A DNA stretch of 18,276 nucleotides, taken from Treponema sp. (GTDB lineage Bacteria > Spirochaetota > Spirochaetia > Treponematales > Treponemataceae). This document shows positions 8,062 to 14,658 of the stretch, in pieces. Position 1 is the first letter of the stretch, and each line of letters opens with the position of its first letter. The DNA is taken from contig JAHAZL010000050.1 of the NCBI GenBank assembly GCA_018384055.1, positions 1 through 18,276 on the forward strand. Direction: 5' to 3'. The translations under genes and the position numbers were made by a program. The notes below the pieces were generated by a model. That model searched no databases. It had not been told where the DNA came from and saw only the letters and a list, made by a program, of their open reading frames with translations.

Positions 8062-8068
8062 CTCCTTT
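8062..8068 (-). promoter_or_regulatory. Ribosome-binding site that fixes the pgi start
   Basis: Minus-strand AAAGGAG is separated by six bases from the ATG at 8055. It would be internal if the upstream ATG at 8076 were used, so it decides the start. Confidence 0.85.
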
Positions 8069-8098
8069 AATAGCAAGATTTCTATTTATTGATTGAAA

Positions 8099-8127
8099 AC
8101 TATAGCAAATAATAGAAAACATTACAA
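8099..8127 (-). promoter_or_regulatory. Sigma-70-type promoter of pgi
   Basis: Minus-strand TTGTAA (8122-8127), 17-base spacer, TATAGT (8099-8104). The predicted transcript start is near 8092, giving a leader of about 37 bases that contains the AAAGGAG site. This contrasts with the apparently leaderless argR promoter facing the other way. Confidence 0.6.
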
Positions 8128-8142
8128 CAAATTGAGATTTAT

Positions 8143-8180
8143 TTTGCATAAATATGCAAAATTATGTATATTTATAGAAA
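8143..8180 (+). promoter_or_regulatory. Tandem ARG-box-like operator over the argR promoter
   Basis: Box 1 (8143-8160) is TTTGCATAAATATGCAAA, part of a perfect 8-bp inverted repeat (8142-8149 and 8154-8161). It matches the classical ARG box TGAATwwwwATTCA at all but the symmetric A-to-C and T-to-G positions. Box 2 (8163-8180) is a weaker match, TGTATATTTATAGA, starting two bases after box 1. Box 1 covers the -35 element and box 2 covers the -10 and the start codon, so occupancy should block transcription. That ArgR binds here is inference from position and symmetry. Confidence 0.6.
8144..8172 (+). promoter_or_regulatory. Sigma-70-type promoter of argR, probably leaderless
   Basis: TTGCAT (8144-8149), 17-base spacer, TATATT (8167-8172). 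Seven bases separate the -10 from the ATG at 8180, which places the expected transcript start at the start codon. There is no Shine-Dalgarno sequence. Confidence 0.65.
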
Positions 8181-8650
8181 TGAAAGACAGACATCAGAGA
8201 CTAAAGACGATCAAAAAGCTCATAAAGAACAATAAAATAAAGAGCCAGGACGAATTGCTGAACCTTTTGCTTGCCGACGGTTTTGAAGTGACTCAGGCGA
8301 CTCTTTCCCGTGACCTGAAGCTCATGAAGGTTGGAAAGGTTAGCGACGGAAGCAATGGCTATGTATATACAATTCAGGAAGACGAGGATCTTTCTGAAAA
8401 CGACCAGATTTATGTCCGTGATTTTCTTCGCGGTTATGTAAGCATAGATTTTAGCGGTAACATGGTTGTCATCAAGACTTTTGGCGGTCATGCGGACAGT
8501 GTTTCCAATGCCCTTGATGCCATGAACCTTGATGACATTCTCGGTACCATTGCCGGTGAAAACTGCATTTTTGCCTGCCTTCGCGAAGGTGTTACGGGCC
8601 AGCAGTTCCTTTCAAGATTGAAAGAAAAAATCCCTGAACTGGAAATCTAA
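8180..8650 (+). CDS. argR: Arginine repressor family regulator
   Basis: A 156-residue ArgR/AhrC-type regulator, the usual family length. Family members are hexamers that bind ARG boxes when loaded with L-arginine and control arginine synthesis or breakdown. The N-terminal winged-helix domain (about 1-70) has the recognition segment TQATLSRDLKLMKVGKV. The C-terminal oligomerisation and ligand domain (about 80-156) has the GTIAG loop (122-126). The next two residues are E127 and N128, where well-studied members have an Asp-Asp pair that contacts arginine, so ligand binding may differ. The start at 8180 gives a normal N-terminus; extending to TTG at 8093 adds 29 implausible residues and lacks a ribosome-binding site. 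No arginine-pathway gene lies in the window. Its stop codon overlaps that of mutS2 on the other strand. Confidence 0.93.
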   Translation: MKDRHQRLKTIKKLIKNNKIKSQDELLNLLLADGFEVTQATLSRDLKLMKVGKVSDGSNGYVYTIQEDEDLSENDQIYVRDFLRGYVSIDFSGNMVVIKTFGGHADSVSNALDAMNLDDILGTIAGENCIFACLREGVTGQQFLSRLKEKIPELEI

Positions 8651-11232
8651 TTCAGTTCAACATAGGTCTTGCCGCTGCCGCCTTCTTCCGGGCGTGCAAA
8701 GTGGTAGTCCTTTACCCCAGGATAGTGTGCCAGGTAGTCGTGTACGGCCTGCTGCAAAATTCCGTTTCCCTTTCCGTGTACAATCGAAAAATTCCTGAAA
8801 TTCTTTATGGCGCAAAGGTCCAGCTGGTGCTCAAGGGCACGCAAGGCTTCTTCGCACCTCATGCCCAAAAGCCTGAGTTCAAACTTAGGTGCTTCGTCTT
8901 CAACACTTGAAGTTGATTCAACAAAGTAGTCTGCACGAGCATTTTCGTAAACAGGTTTTTCTGCAGGAATCATCTGACGCTGAGGAACTTCCATTTTCAT
9001 GAATCCTATCTGAACCTGCCAGATTCCTTCCTTTACAAGCCTTACCAAAGTTCCCTTGCGTTTTTCTGCACCGCAAAGAACTTCCATTCCTTCCGTGTAA
9101 ACGATTTTTGTCGGAGCCTGCTTTTTAGGCTGTTTCTGTCTTTTGGCAAATTCTGTCTGTCGTTCGTCAACGGTTGCTGTCTTTAGGGCTTCGGAATTTG
9201 AAAGGCGCTGCCTTGTTTTCTTTCCGTTTGTGGTGCCGTGTTCCTTTGCCTTTTTTATGCGCATGCCGTTTTCTGCAATCTTTTCTTCTTCTAACTTAAG
9301 TTTATTGATTTCTTCTTCGAGTTCTTTTTTCTTCCTTTCAAGTTCAAGTTTCTGCAGGTCAATGGATTCTTCCAGGTCGCTTATGAATTTCTTTACGCCC
9401 TGTGTCTTTTCCTTTGTGATTTCTCCTTCTCGAAGAACGCGCACAAGGTTTTCCAGCTGGCTTCTGGTTTCGCGGAGGAAGGCAAAACTCTGCTTGTTTT
9501 CAAGTTCCTTAAGTTCAATGTCCCTTTCGATGATTTTGATTTCGCGGTTATGAATCTTGAGATCCTTGTTCTGCAGGTCTGCTTCCTTTATTCTCTGCCG
9601 GCGGATGAGGTCGTCAAGTTCAGTATGTTTTGCTGTAAGTCCCTTTATCAGTGTGCTGACATCAGCCTGTTCCGTAGAAATGTAATTCTGAGCTTTTTTT
9701 ACGGCTTCTTCAGGCAACCCTGAATGAAGGGCAATGTCCAGTGCATGGCTTTCTCCAGGAATTCCCATGAGAAGGTTATAGGTTGGCCTTAGAGTTTCAG
9801 TATTGAATTCTACACTTGCATTTATGCACTTTGGATTTGTGTAGCCGTAGTTCTTCAGGACACCGTGATGGGTTGTTGCAATTACAAAAGAATTCTTTTT
9901 AAGAAGAAGATCCAGGGTTGCCATGGCAATGGCGCTGCCTTCAAGAGGATCCGTTCCGCTTCCAAGTTCGTCAAGGAGAACAAGGGATCTGCCATCGGCA
10001 TTGTTCAGGGCAAGGGCGATTTTTTTCATGCGGCTTGAGAAAGTTGAAAGGGATTCATCAATTGACTGTTCGTCACCAATGTCTGCAAAAATTGAACTGA
10101 ACATCGGAAGCCTTGTCCCTTCTTCTGCAGGAAGTGGAAATCCAGCCTGATTCAAAAGGGCAAAGAGGGCAATGGTCTTTAATGTTACTGTTTTACCGCC
10201 GGTGTTTGGTCCCGTAATGATCAGGATATTTTTGCCGTGCATAAAGGTTATGGTTACTGGCACAGCCTTTTCGCCAAGAAGAGGATGCCGTGCCTTTGAA
10301 ATGAAAGGAGGTTCCTTTTCCATATCGCAGTCTTCCGCAAAAATTCCGCTGATGGAATTCTGCCATCTTGCGGCTGCATAGGAGCAGTCCAGGAGAATCA
10401 TTTTTTTCTGTGCTTCAATAAATTCCGGTTTGAACTTTCCAAGACTTTCGGTAAGTTCGCGGAAGATTTTGTTTATTTCCGACTGAAGGCGGAATTCTGC
10501 CTCCACCAGTTCGTTGTTGGATTTTACGATTTCATCAGGCTCAATGAAGAGGGTCTGTCCTGTGGCACTTACTTCGTGAACGATACCCTTGATGGCACTC
10601 TTGTGGTCTGCTCGAACTGCAAGAAGTTCCCTGTCAGCGCGGAATGCCGGTACATTGGACTGAAGGGCCTGGTTCAGACTGGTGTCGGATGTATATTTTC
10701 TTATGGCGTTTTCAATTTCTTTTTTGAGGGATGAAATTCTTGATCTGATTTCGCGGAGAACAGGAAGGTCCTTTACTTCTCCTGTTGAAATATCAAGGAT
10801 TTTGAAAATCTCGTCTGCCGCCTGCCCAAGAAAAGGAATGCTGTCCATTGTCCTTGCAAGGTCGGGAATCTTAAGTTCGCTTCTTGCTCCGTTGATGGCA
10901 CTTCTTGTTTTTTCTACGTAGGTTGCAAAAAGACCCAAGGCAAAAATCTGTTCCTGATTTAGGGCTGCACCTTCCACACCGAATGCAGGGAAAATTCCTT
11001 TTACCGGTGGCCAGGCAAAGAGGGCCTGTGGGTTGTCCGAGTTTAAGTATAGATGCCACTGACGGCCAAGGTTTTTATATAGGTCAATTTTTTCTTTGTC
11101 TGTTGAACTTTCTCTGGAAAGAACCTGATCCCGTCCTTCTTCGCTTTGAGCAAAGTGAGAAATCATTTCGCGGATTCTGTAGAAATCAAAATCCTCTGCT
11201 ACCTGTCCCTGTAAAAAAATGTCTTTGTTCAT
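8647..11232 (-). CDS. mutS2: MutS2 (Smr-domain MutS paralogue)
   Basis: An 861-residue MutS2 protein. Family roles are suppression of homologous recombination and rescue of collided ribosomes; it is not part of classical mismatch repair. Order of domains: core/lever region (about 1-320); MutS ATPase with Walker A GPNTGGKT (341-348), Walker B LVLLDE (about 417-422), STFSSRM and TTHH; a long charged coiled coil (about 530-665); a basic linker; a KOW-like segment (about 713-755); and a C-terminal Smr domain (about 784-861) with HGKGNG. The usual Smr LDLR/LDLH motif reads LRLLG (786-790), so nuclease activity is uncertain. It is somewhat longer than the common 780-800 residues, mainly in the linker. 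It is last in the znu operon: its ATG overlaps the preceding stop codon (ATGA) and has no ribosome-binding site, implying translational coupling. Confidence 0.95.
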   Translation of the reverse strand: MNKDIFLQGQVAEDFDFYRIREMISHFAQSEEGRDQVLSRESSTDKEKIDLYKNLGRQWHLYLNSDNPQALFAWPPVKGIFPAFGVEGAALNQEQIFALGLFATYVEKTRSAINGARSELKIPDLARTMDSIPFLGQAADEIFKILDISTGEVKDLPVLREIRSRISSLKKEIENAIRKYTSDTSLNQALQSNVPAFRADRELLAVRADHKSAIKGIVHEVSATGQTLFIEPDEIVKSNNELVEAEFRLQSEINKIFRELTESLGKFKPEFIEAQKKMILLDCSYAAARWQNSISGIFAEDCDMEKEPPFISKARHPLLGEKAVPVTITFMHGKNILIITGPNTGGKTVTLKTIALFALLNQAGFPLPAEEGTRLPMFSSIFADIGDEQSIDESLSTFSSRMKKIALALNNADGRSLVLLDELGSGTDPLEGSAIAMATLDLLLKKNSFVIATTHHGVLKNYGYTNPKCINASVEFNTETLRPTYNLLMGIPGESHALDIALHSGLPEEAVKKAQNYISTEQADVSTLIKGLTAKHTELDDLIRRQRIKEADLQNKDLKIHNREIKIIERDIELKELENKQSFAFLRETRSQLENLVRVLREGEITKEKTQGVKKFISDLEESIDLQKLELERKKKELEEEINKLKLEEEKIAENGMRIKKAKEHGTTNGKKTRQRLSNSEALKTATVDERQTEFAKRQKQPKKQAPTKIVYTEGMEVLCGAEKRKGTLVRLVKEGIWQVQIGFMKMEVPQRQMIPAEKPVYENARADYFVESTSSVEDEAPKFELRLLGMRCEEALRALEHQLDLCAIKNFRNFSIVHGKGNGILQQAVHDYLAHYPGVKDYHFARPEEGGSGKTYVELN

Positions 11233-11885
11233 AGTCGTTCAATTAAATTTAGAATTTCTCCCGGTTTGTCTGCAAATATTTTTGCTCCATTTTCCTCGAG
11301 AAATTTTCTGCTTCTGAATCCCCAGGTTACGCTAATGCATTTGATGCCTGCATTGCGGGCCGTTGCGACATCAACTTCAGAATCTCCGATGTAGACAACT
11401 TCCTCTTTCTCAACACCCATGATGCGGATGATTTCATTGGCAAGGTCAGGAAAAGGTTTCCTTTTGAATCCTTCCCTTTCTCCCACTGCCGTAGTTTCGT
11501 CTACAACTTCTGAAAAATAAAGCCGTGCAAGTTCCTTAACCTGTGGATCCGGCTTGTTTGAATTTATCCCGATTTTTATTCTGCGTTCTTTCAGTGCAGA
11601 AATCAAATCCATTATTCCGTCATAAGGTTTTGTCTTGTTGTGCCAGTTGGTGCTGTAATTTTTTTTCATCAGCTCAACTGAGTTTTCAAAGTCCTTGTTG
11701 TCTTTGCCCTTCGGAACTGCCTGTTCCATAAGGCGTCCAATTCCGTTGCCAACAAAACTGCGGACTTCATCCAAAGTGCGAGGTGGCATTCCAAGCTGTT
11801 CTAGGGTTTTGTTGCAGCTGTCGGCAAGGTCCTGGATTGTATCGAGCAGGGTTCCGTCCAAATCAAAAATTACTGCAGAAATCAA
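11229..11885 (-). CDS. HAD-family phosphatase, phosphoglycolate-phosphatase-like
   Basis: A 218-residue haloacid-dehalogenase-superfamily hydrolase with a Gph/PpaX-like layout and helical cap. Motif I is FDLDGTLLDT (nucleophile D8, acid/base D10), motif II is INSNK (S109), motif III is around K143 in KRKPFP, and motif IV is GDSEVD (D168, D172). It should act on a small phosphorylated metabolite in the cytoplasm; phosphoglycolate or pyrophosphate are guesses from family resemblance. The start codon is TTG at 11885, supported by AAGGAG six bases upstream, and overlaps the znuB stop (TTGA). The stop overlaps the mutS2 start (ATGA). It is therefore the fourth gene of the znu operon. Confidence 0.88.
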   Translation of the reverse strand: MISAVIFDLDGTLLDTIQDLADSCNKTLEQLGMPPRTLDEVRSFVGNGIGRLMEQAVPKGKDNKDFENSVELMKKNYSTNWHNKTKPYDGIMDLISALKERRIKIGINSNKPDPQVKELARLYFSEVVDETTAVGEREGFKRKPFPDLANEIIRIMGVEKEEVVYIGDSEVDVATARNAGIKCISVTWGFRSRKFLEENGAKIFADKPGEILNLIERL

Positions 11886-12727
11886 TTTTGTCTCCTTACG
11901 ATTGTGAATGCAAGGCAGCCCATGAAAAGAACTGCGTTGACGAGTACGATGGATGCACCGCTTGCCGTGTTAAACTGATAACTTAGGGCAAGTCCAAGAA
12001 TTCCGCTCACAAGGGAAATGATTACGGAAAGCAATGTGTATCTTCCTGTTGAACGGCTTACAAGTCTTGATGCTGCTGCAGGCAAAACAAGGAGCGAATT
12101 GATTACAAGAAGACCAGTCCACCTGATGCTTACTGTTACGATGACCGCTGTGAGCAATGCAAAAATCTGTTCGATTAAGAATGTTTTTATTCCGCGGCTT
12201 TTGGCAAAAACTGAATGCATGGAAACAAGAAGCATCCTGTTGTAGAAAACAAACCAAACTACAAGAAGGACAATTGCCGCACAAATCAAAAGAAGAATTT
12301 CTTCTGGCTGGATGCTAAGTATGTCTCCTACAAGATACTTCTGGTATTTTGCAAAATTACCGCCTGCAGAAAGAAGAACAATTCCCAGGGCAACTGCAGT
12401 AGAAGAGAATACTCCGATGATTGTATCGCTGGAAGATTTTCCCTTTCTTTTTACGGATATGATTGCAAATCCAAGAATAAGGGAAAAGACAATCATTGAA
12501 ATTGTAACGTCACGAATGCCGATGATTACGCCAAGGGCAATTCCTGTAAGGGCACTGTGACCGATGGCATCGCTGAAAAAACTCATGCGGTTGGAAACTA
12601 CGGAAGTTCCAAGCATTCCAAAAAGGGGGCAGGCAATGAGGATTGCAAGGAAGGCATTCTTCATGAACATTGGAGAAAGCCATTCAAAAGGAAGTGCCGC
12701 GTCTATGAATGAATAGATCAAATTCAT
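11882..12727 (-). CDS. znuB: Metal (Zn/Mn) ABC transporter permease
   Basis: A 281-residue ABC-3-family integral membrane permease, the inner-membrane channel of a zinc or manganese importer. It is almost wholly hydrophobic, with about eight likely membrane segments. It begins with FMKNAFLAILIACPLFGMLG and includes the family segments SDAIGHSALTGIALG and INSLLVLPAAASRL. The start at 12727 (MNLIYSF) has GGAGG seven bases upstream. An in-frame upstream ATG at 12757 would add ten residues (MRPQPGGGRI) inside znuC and lacks such a site. The ATG overlaps the last base of the znuC stop codon (TAATG), and the 3' end overlaps the HAD gene start. It partners ZnuC and the lipoprotein ZnuA. Zinc versus manganese specificity cannot be read from the permease. 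Confidence 0.92.
   Translation of the reverse strand: MNLIYSFIDAALPFEWLSPMFMKNAFLAILIACPLFGMLGTSVVSNRMSFFSDAIGHSALTGIALGVIIGIRDVTISMIVFSLILGFAIISVKRKGKSSSDTIIGVFSSTAVALGIVLLSAGGNFAKYQKYLVGDILSIQPEEILLLICAAIVLLVVWFVFYNRMLLVSMHSVFAKSRGIKTFLIEQIFALLTAVIVTVSIRWTGLLVINSLLVLPAAASRLVSRSTGRYTLLSVIISLVSGILGLALSYQFNTASGASIVLVNAVLFMGCLAFTIVRRQN
11892..11897 (-). promoter_or_regulatory. Ribosome-binding site supporting the TTG start of the phosphatase
   Basis: Minus-strand AAGGAG lies six bases before the TTG at 11885, inside the last codons of znuB. No ATG is available between here and motif I, so this site decides the start. Confidence 0.8.
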
Positions 12728-13596
12728 TATTCTTCCTCCCCCTGGTTGTGGTCGCATACTTCTGATTCTTCGTCGTCGCTGTCTTCAGGCAGTTCTATGT
12801 GTCCAAATACATCGATGAATTCCTTGTTGCCGTAAACATCTTCAACCTTGCCGATGATGGCTCCGCTGTTGTTGATGAAAACAACTCTGTCTGCGTGTCG
12901 TGCAACCAGGTCAAGATCATGGCTGATGAGAAGAACTGTAATGTCGTAGTCTCTTCTAATGGAAGAAACGAGTTCATAGAAAGATTTAAGACCGGTTCTG
13001 TCTACGCCGCTTACGGGTTCGTCCAGCAAAAGAATGTCCGGTACCGGATGGATTGCAAGGGCAAGCATTACGCGCTGAAGTTCTCCGCCGGAAAGATCGC
13101 ATACACGGCGGTTCATGAGTTCATGGGCGTTGGTGGATTTTAAAATTCCAAGAACTCTTTCCTTATCCTTTTTCCTGTGAGGAAGCCATACAGGTTTTTT
13201 TGAAATGCAGGAAAGAACCATGTCCTCTACGCTTGTTGGAGTTCCTGGTTCTACAGAAAGTGACTGAGGAACATATCCGAAAACTGGTTTTGTTGTTGTG
13301 TAGGGAATTTTTTTCTGACAGGTGCAGTAGCGGTCGTGGTCGCTGGTTCTGTCTTTTCCGCAGTGACCGGCACATCTTTCACCCTCGTAAATTATGGTTC
13401 CAGTATGAGGAATTGTATTGAGCAAAGCCTTCATGAAAGTTGTCTTTCCCGCTCCGTTACGACCGACGATAGCCGTAAGTTCCCCGCAATGGATGTGAAG
13501 GTTTATATCCTTGAGAATATAGTCGTGGCGGCCTTTTACGCTTAGGCCTGCAATTCTAGTACAGCAAACATGCTGCTTACCGATCAGACATGGCAT
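12727..13596 (-). CDS. znuC: Metal (Zn/Mn) ABC transporter ATP-binding protein with Cys/His-rich insertion
   Basis: A 289-residue ABC ATPase that powers metal import through ZnuB. Walker A is GRNGAGKT (45-52), the Q loop is Q111 in GYVPQS, the signature is LSGGELQ (168-174), Walker B is ILLLDEP (188-194), and the switch histidine is H226 in SHD. It is longer than typical ZnuC (about 250). Three metal-ligand-rich segments account for the excess: an N-terminal C3...H9-C11-C12; an insertion at about 72-98 with C75, H78, C79, H87, C91 and C93; and an acidic tail (about 267-289) with C281 and H283. The N-terminal Cys pair and HIHCGEL recall a Clostridia/Treponema subgroup, from memory. It starts 18 bases after the znuA stop, with only a weak CGGA as ribosome-binding site, and overlaps znuB by one base. 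Confidence 0.93.
   Translation of the reverse strand: MPCLIGKQHVCCTRIAGLSVKGRHDYILKDINLHIHCGELTAIVGRNGAGKTTFMKALLNTIPHTGTIIYEGERCAGHCGKDRTSDHDRYCTCQKKIPYTTTKPVFGYVPQSLSVEPGTPTSVEDMVLSCISKKPVWLPHRKKDKERVLGILKSTNAHELMNRRVCDLSGGELQRVMLALAIHPVPDILLLDEPVSGVDRTGLKSFYELVSSIRRDYDITVLLISHDLDLVARHADRVVFINNSGAIIGKVEDVYGNKEFIDVFGHIELPEDSDDEESEVCDHNQGEEE
12735..12739 (-). promoter_or_regulatory. Ribosome-binding site that fixes the znuB start
   Basis: Minus-strand GGAGG lies seven bases before the ATG at 12727, within the last codons of znuC, and favours this start over the upstream ATG at 12757. Confidence 0.8.
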
Positions 13597-13614
13597 TATT
13601 TTTTTTCCGTTGTT

Positions 13615-14538
13615 TTATTTTGCCAGAGCTTCCTTTAGGACTTCGGCATTTTTCTTCATGGCAGTGATGTAGGAATCCTTAATGTATTCTGACTTAAGGT
13701 TTCCTGTAACGCAAGGGTCAAGTTCATAAACTTTGAGCCCTGTTTCCTTTGCGATGATTTCAGCTGCACTTGAAGAATACTGGGGTTCTGCAAAAAGTGC
13801 AATTTTATTTCCGTCAGATATGATGGAGTTGATTTCAGAAATCTGTTCCTTGAGTTCTTTTGGTCCCGGTGCTTCGCCAGGCTCCCTTTCTATTACCGAT
13901 GCTATTTCCAGATTGAATTCAGATGCGAAATATGGAAAGGCTTCATGGAAAGTAACGATTTTTTTTCCAGAGTACTCGTCAAGAATAGAGTGCATGTGGT
14001 TCCTGAGGTTCTGGAGTTTCAAAAGGTAGGCGTTTCCGTTCATTACATACTTTGTTGCGTTTGAAGGGTCAAGATGAGATAGTCCTTCCACAATCCTCTG
14101 TGTCTGGTGAATTGCTCCTTCCGGTGATACCCATACATGTGAATTGTTGTCTGTAAGTTCAAAGCCTTCTGATGCAATTATGAGGGAATCCTTTTTTGTT
14201 TCAAGTATCTTTTCAATGAAATCTTCCATTCCGGCACCATTTGCCACCAGAATATTGCTGTTTTCGATTTTCTTCATGTCCTTTGTCGTAAGCTGATAGT
14301 CGTGGAGGCAACCAGTGTCTGGAGGTGCAAGAAGGGAAAGTTCGATTCCTTCGACTCCATCAGTAATGTTCAATAACGATACATAAAGAGGGTAAAATGT
14401 AGCTGTAATTTTTATAGTGTTTGTGTCGGTGTTGTTGGGCTGAACTGCCGTGGCCTTCTTTGGGGAGCAGGAAGACAGCAAAAAAATGGCTGCGGCCATG
14501 AAAAATGCAAGTTTTTTTCTATTATTTGTATTGTTCAT
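13615..14538 (-). CDS. znuA: Metal-binding lipoprotein of Zn/Mn ABC transporter (ZnuA/TroA-like)
   Basis: A 307-residue cluster A-I solute-binding protein, anchored in the outer leaflet of the inner membrane, that captures Zn2+ or Mn2+ for ZnuBC. The N-terminus has a short basic stretch, a hydrophobic segment, and a lipobox LSSC with lipidated C24. Likely metal ligands by alignment with TroA are H79 (CLHDYQ), H134 (SHVWVSP), H198 (TFHEAF) and D274 (ELDPC). There is no long His/Asp-rich loop of the kind common in dedicated zinc proteins, so zinc versus manganese is open. It is the first gene of the five-gene operon. The ATG lacks a Shine-Dalgarno, and TATATT ends six bases upstream (promoter 14545-14573), so the mRNA is probably leaderless. 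Confidence 0.93.
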   Translation of the reverse strand: MNNTNNRKKLAFFMAAAIFLLSSCSPKKATAVQPNNTDTNTIKITATFYPLYVSLLNITDGVEGIELSLLAPPDTGCLHDYQLTTKDMKKIENSNILVANGAGMEDFIEKILETKKDSLIIASEGFELTDNNSHVWVSPEGAIHQTQRIVEGLSHLDPSNATKYVMNGNAYLLKLQNLRNHMHSILDEYSGKKIVTFHEAFPYFASEFNLEIASVIEREPGEAPGPKELKEQISEINSIISDGNKIALFAEPQYSSSAAEIIAKETGLKVYELDPCVTGNLKSEYIKDSYITAMKKNAEVLKEALAK

Positions 14539-14544
14539 GACCTA

Positions 14545-14573
14545 AATATAAACTTCTACCTGAAGTATTTCAA
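14545..14573 (-). promoter_or_regulatory. Sigma-70-type promoter of the znu operon, probably leaderless
   Basis: Minus-strand TTGAAA (14568-14573), exact 17-base spacer, TATATT (14545-14550). Only six bases separate the -10 from the ATG at 14538. An inverted repeat fills the spacer. Confidence 0.7.
14552..14566. promoter_or_regulatory. Inverted repeat in znuA promoter spacer, candidate metalloregulator operator
   Basis: ACTTC-N5-GAAGT is a perfect 5-bp inverted repeat lying wholly between the -35 and -10 elements of the znuA promoter, where a bound repressor would exclude RNA polymerase. No regulator gene is nearby. The motif does not match a consensus I can name with confidence, so the role is inferred from position only. 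Confidence 0.4.
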
Positions 14574-14602
14574 GAGTTTTGTATAGTAATTTCATAATTG
14601 CC

Positions 14603-14631
14603 TTGACGATAAGGGGATTTACAGTCATAAT
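14603..14631 (+). promoter_or_regulatory. Sigma-70-type promoter of the Fe-ADH-family gene
   Basis: TTGACG (14603-14608), exact 17-base spacer, CATAAT (14626-14631). The predicted transcript start is near 14638, leaving a leader of about 20 bases with AGGAG at 14648-14652, six bases before the ATG. Confidence 0.7.
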
Positions 14632-14658
14632 AACTGCGTAAAAATTCAGGAGAATTTT

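Noticed and set aside
8093..8179. N-terminal extension of argR from a TTG start
   Set aside because: It would place the promoter and operator inside the gene, lacks a ribosome-binding site, and gives a length beyond the ArgR norm.
9143..9553. 136-residue plus-strand open frame, rich in Ser and Phe, inside mutS2
   Set aside because: It is antisense to the conserved MutS2 coiled coil; the Ser/Phe richness is the complement of Glu/Lys codons, and no ribosome-binding site is present.
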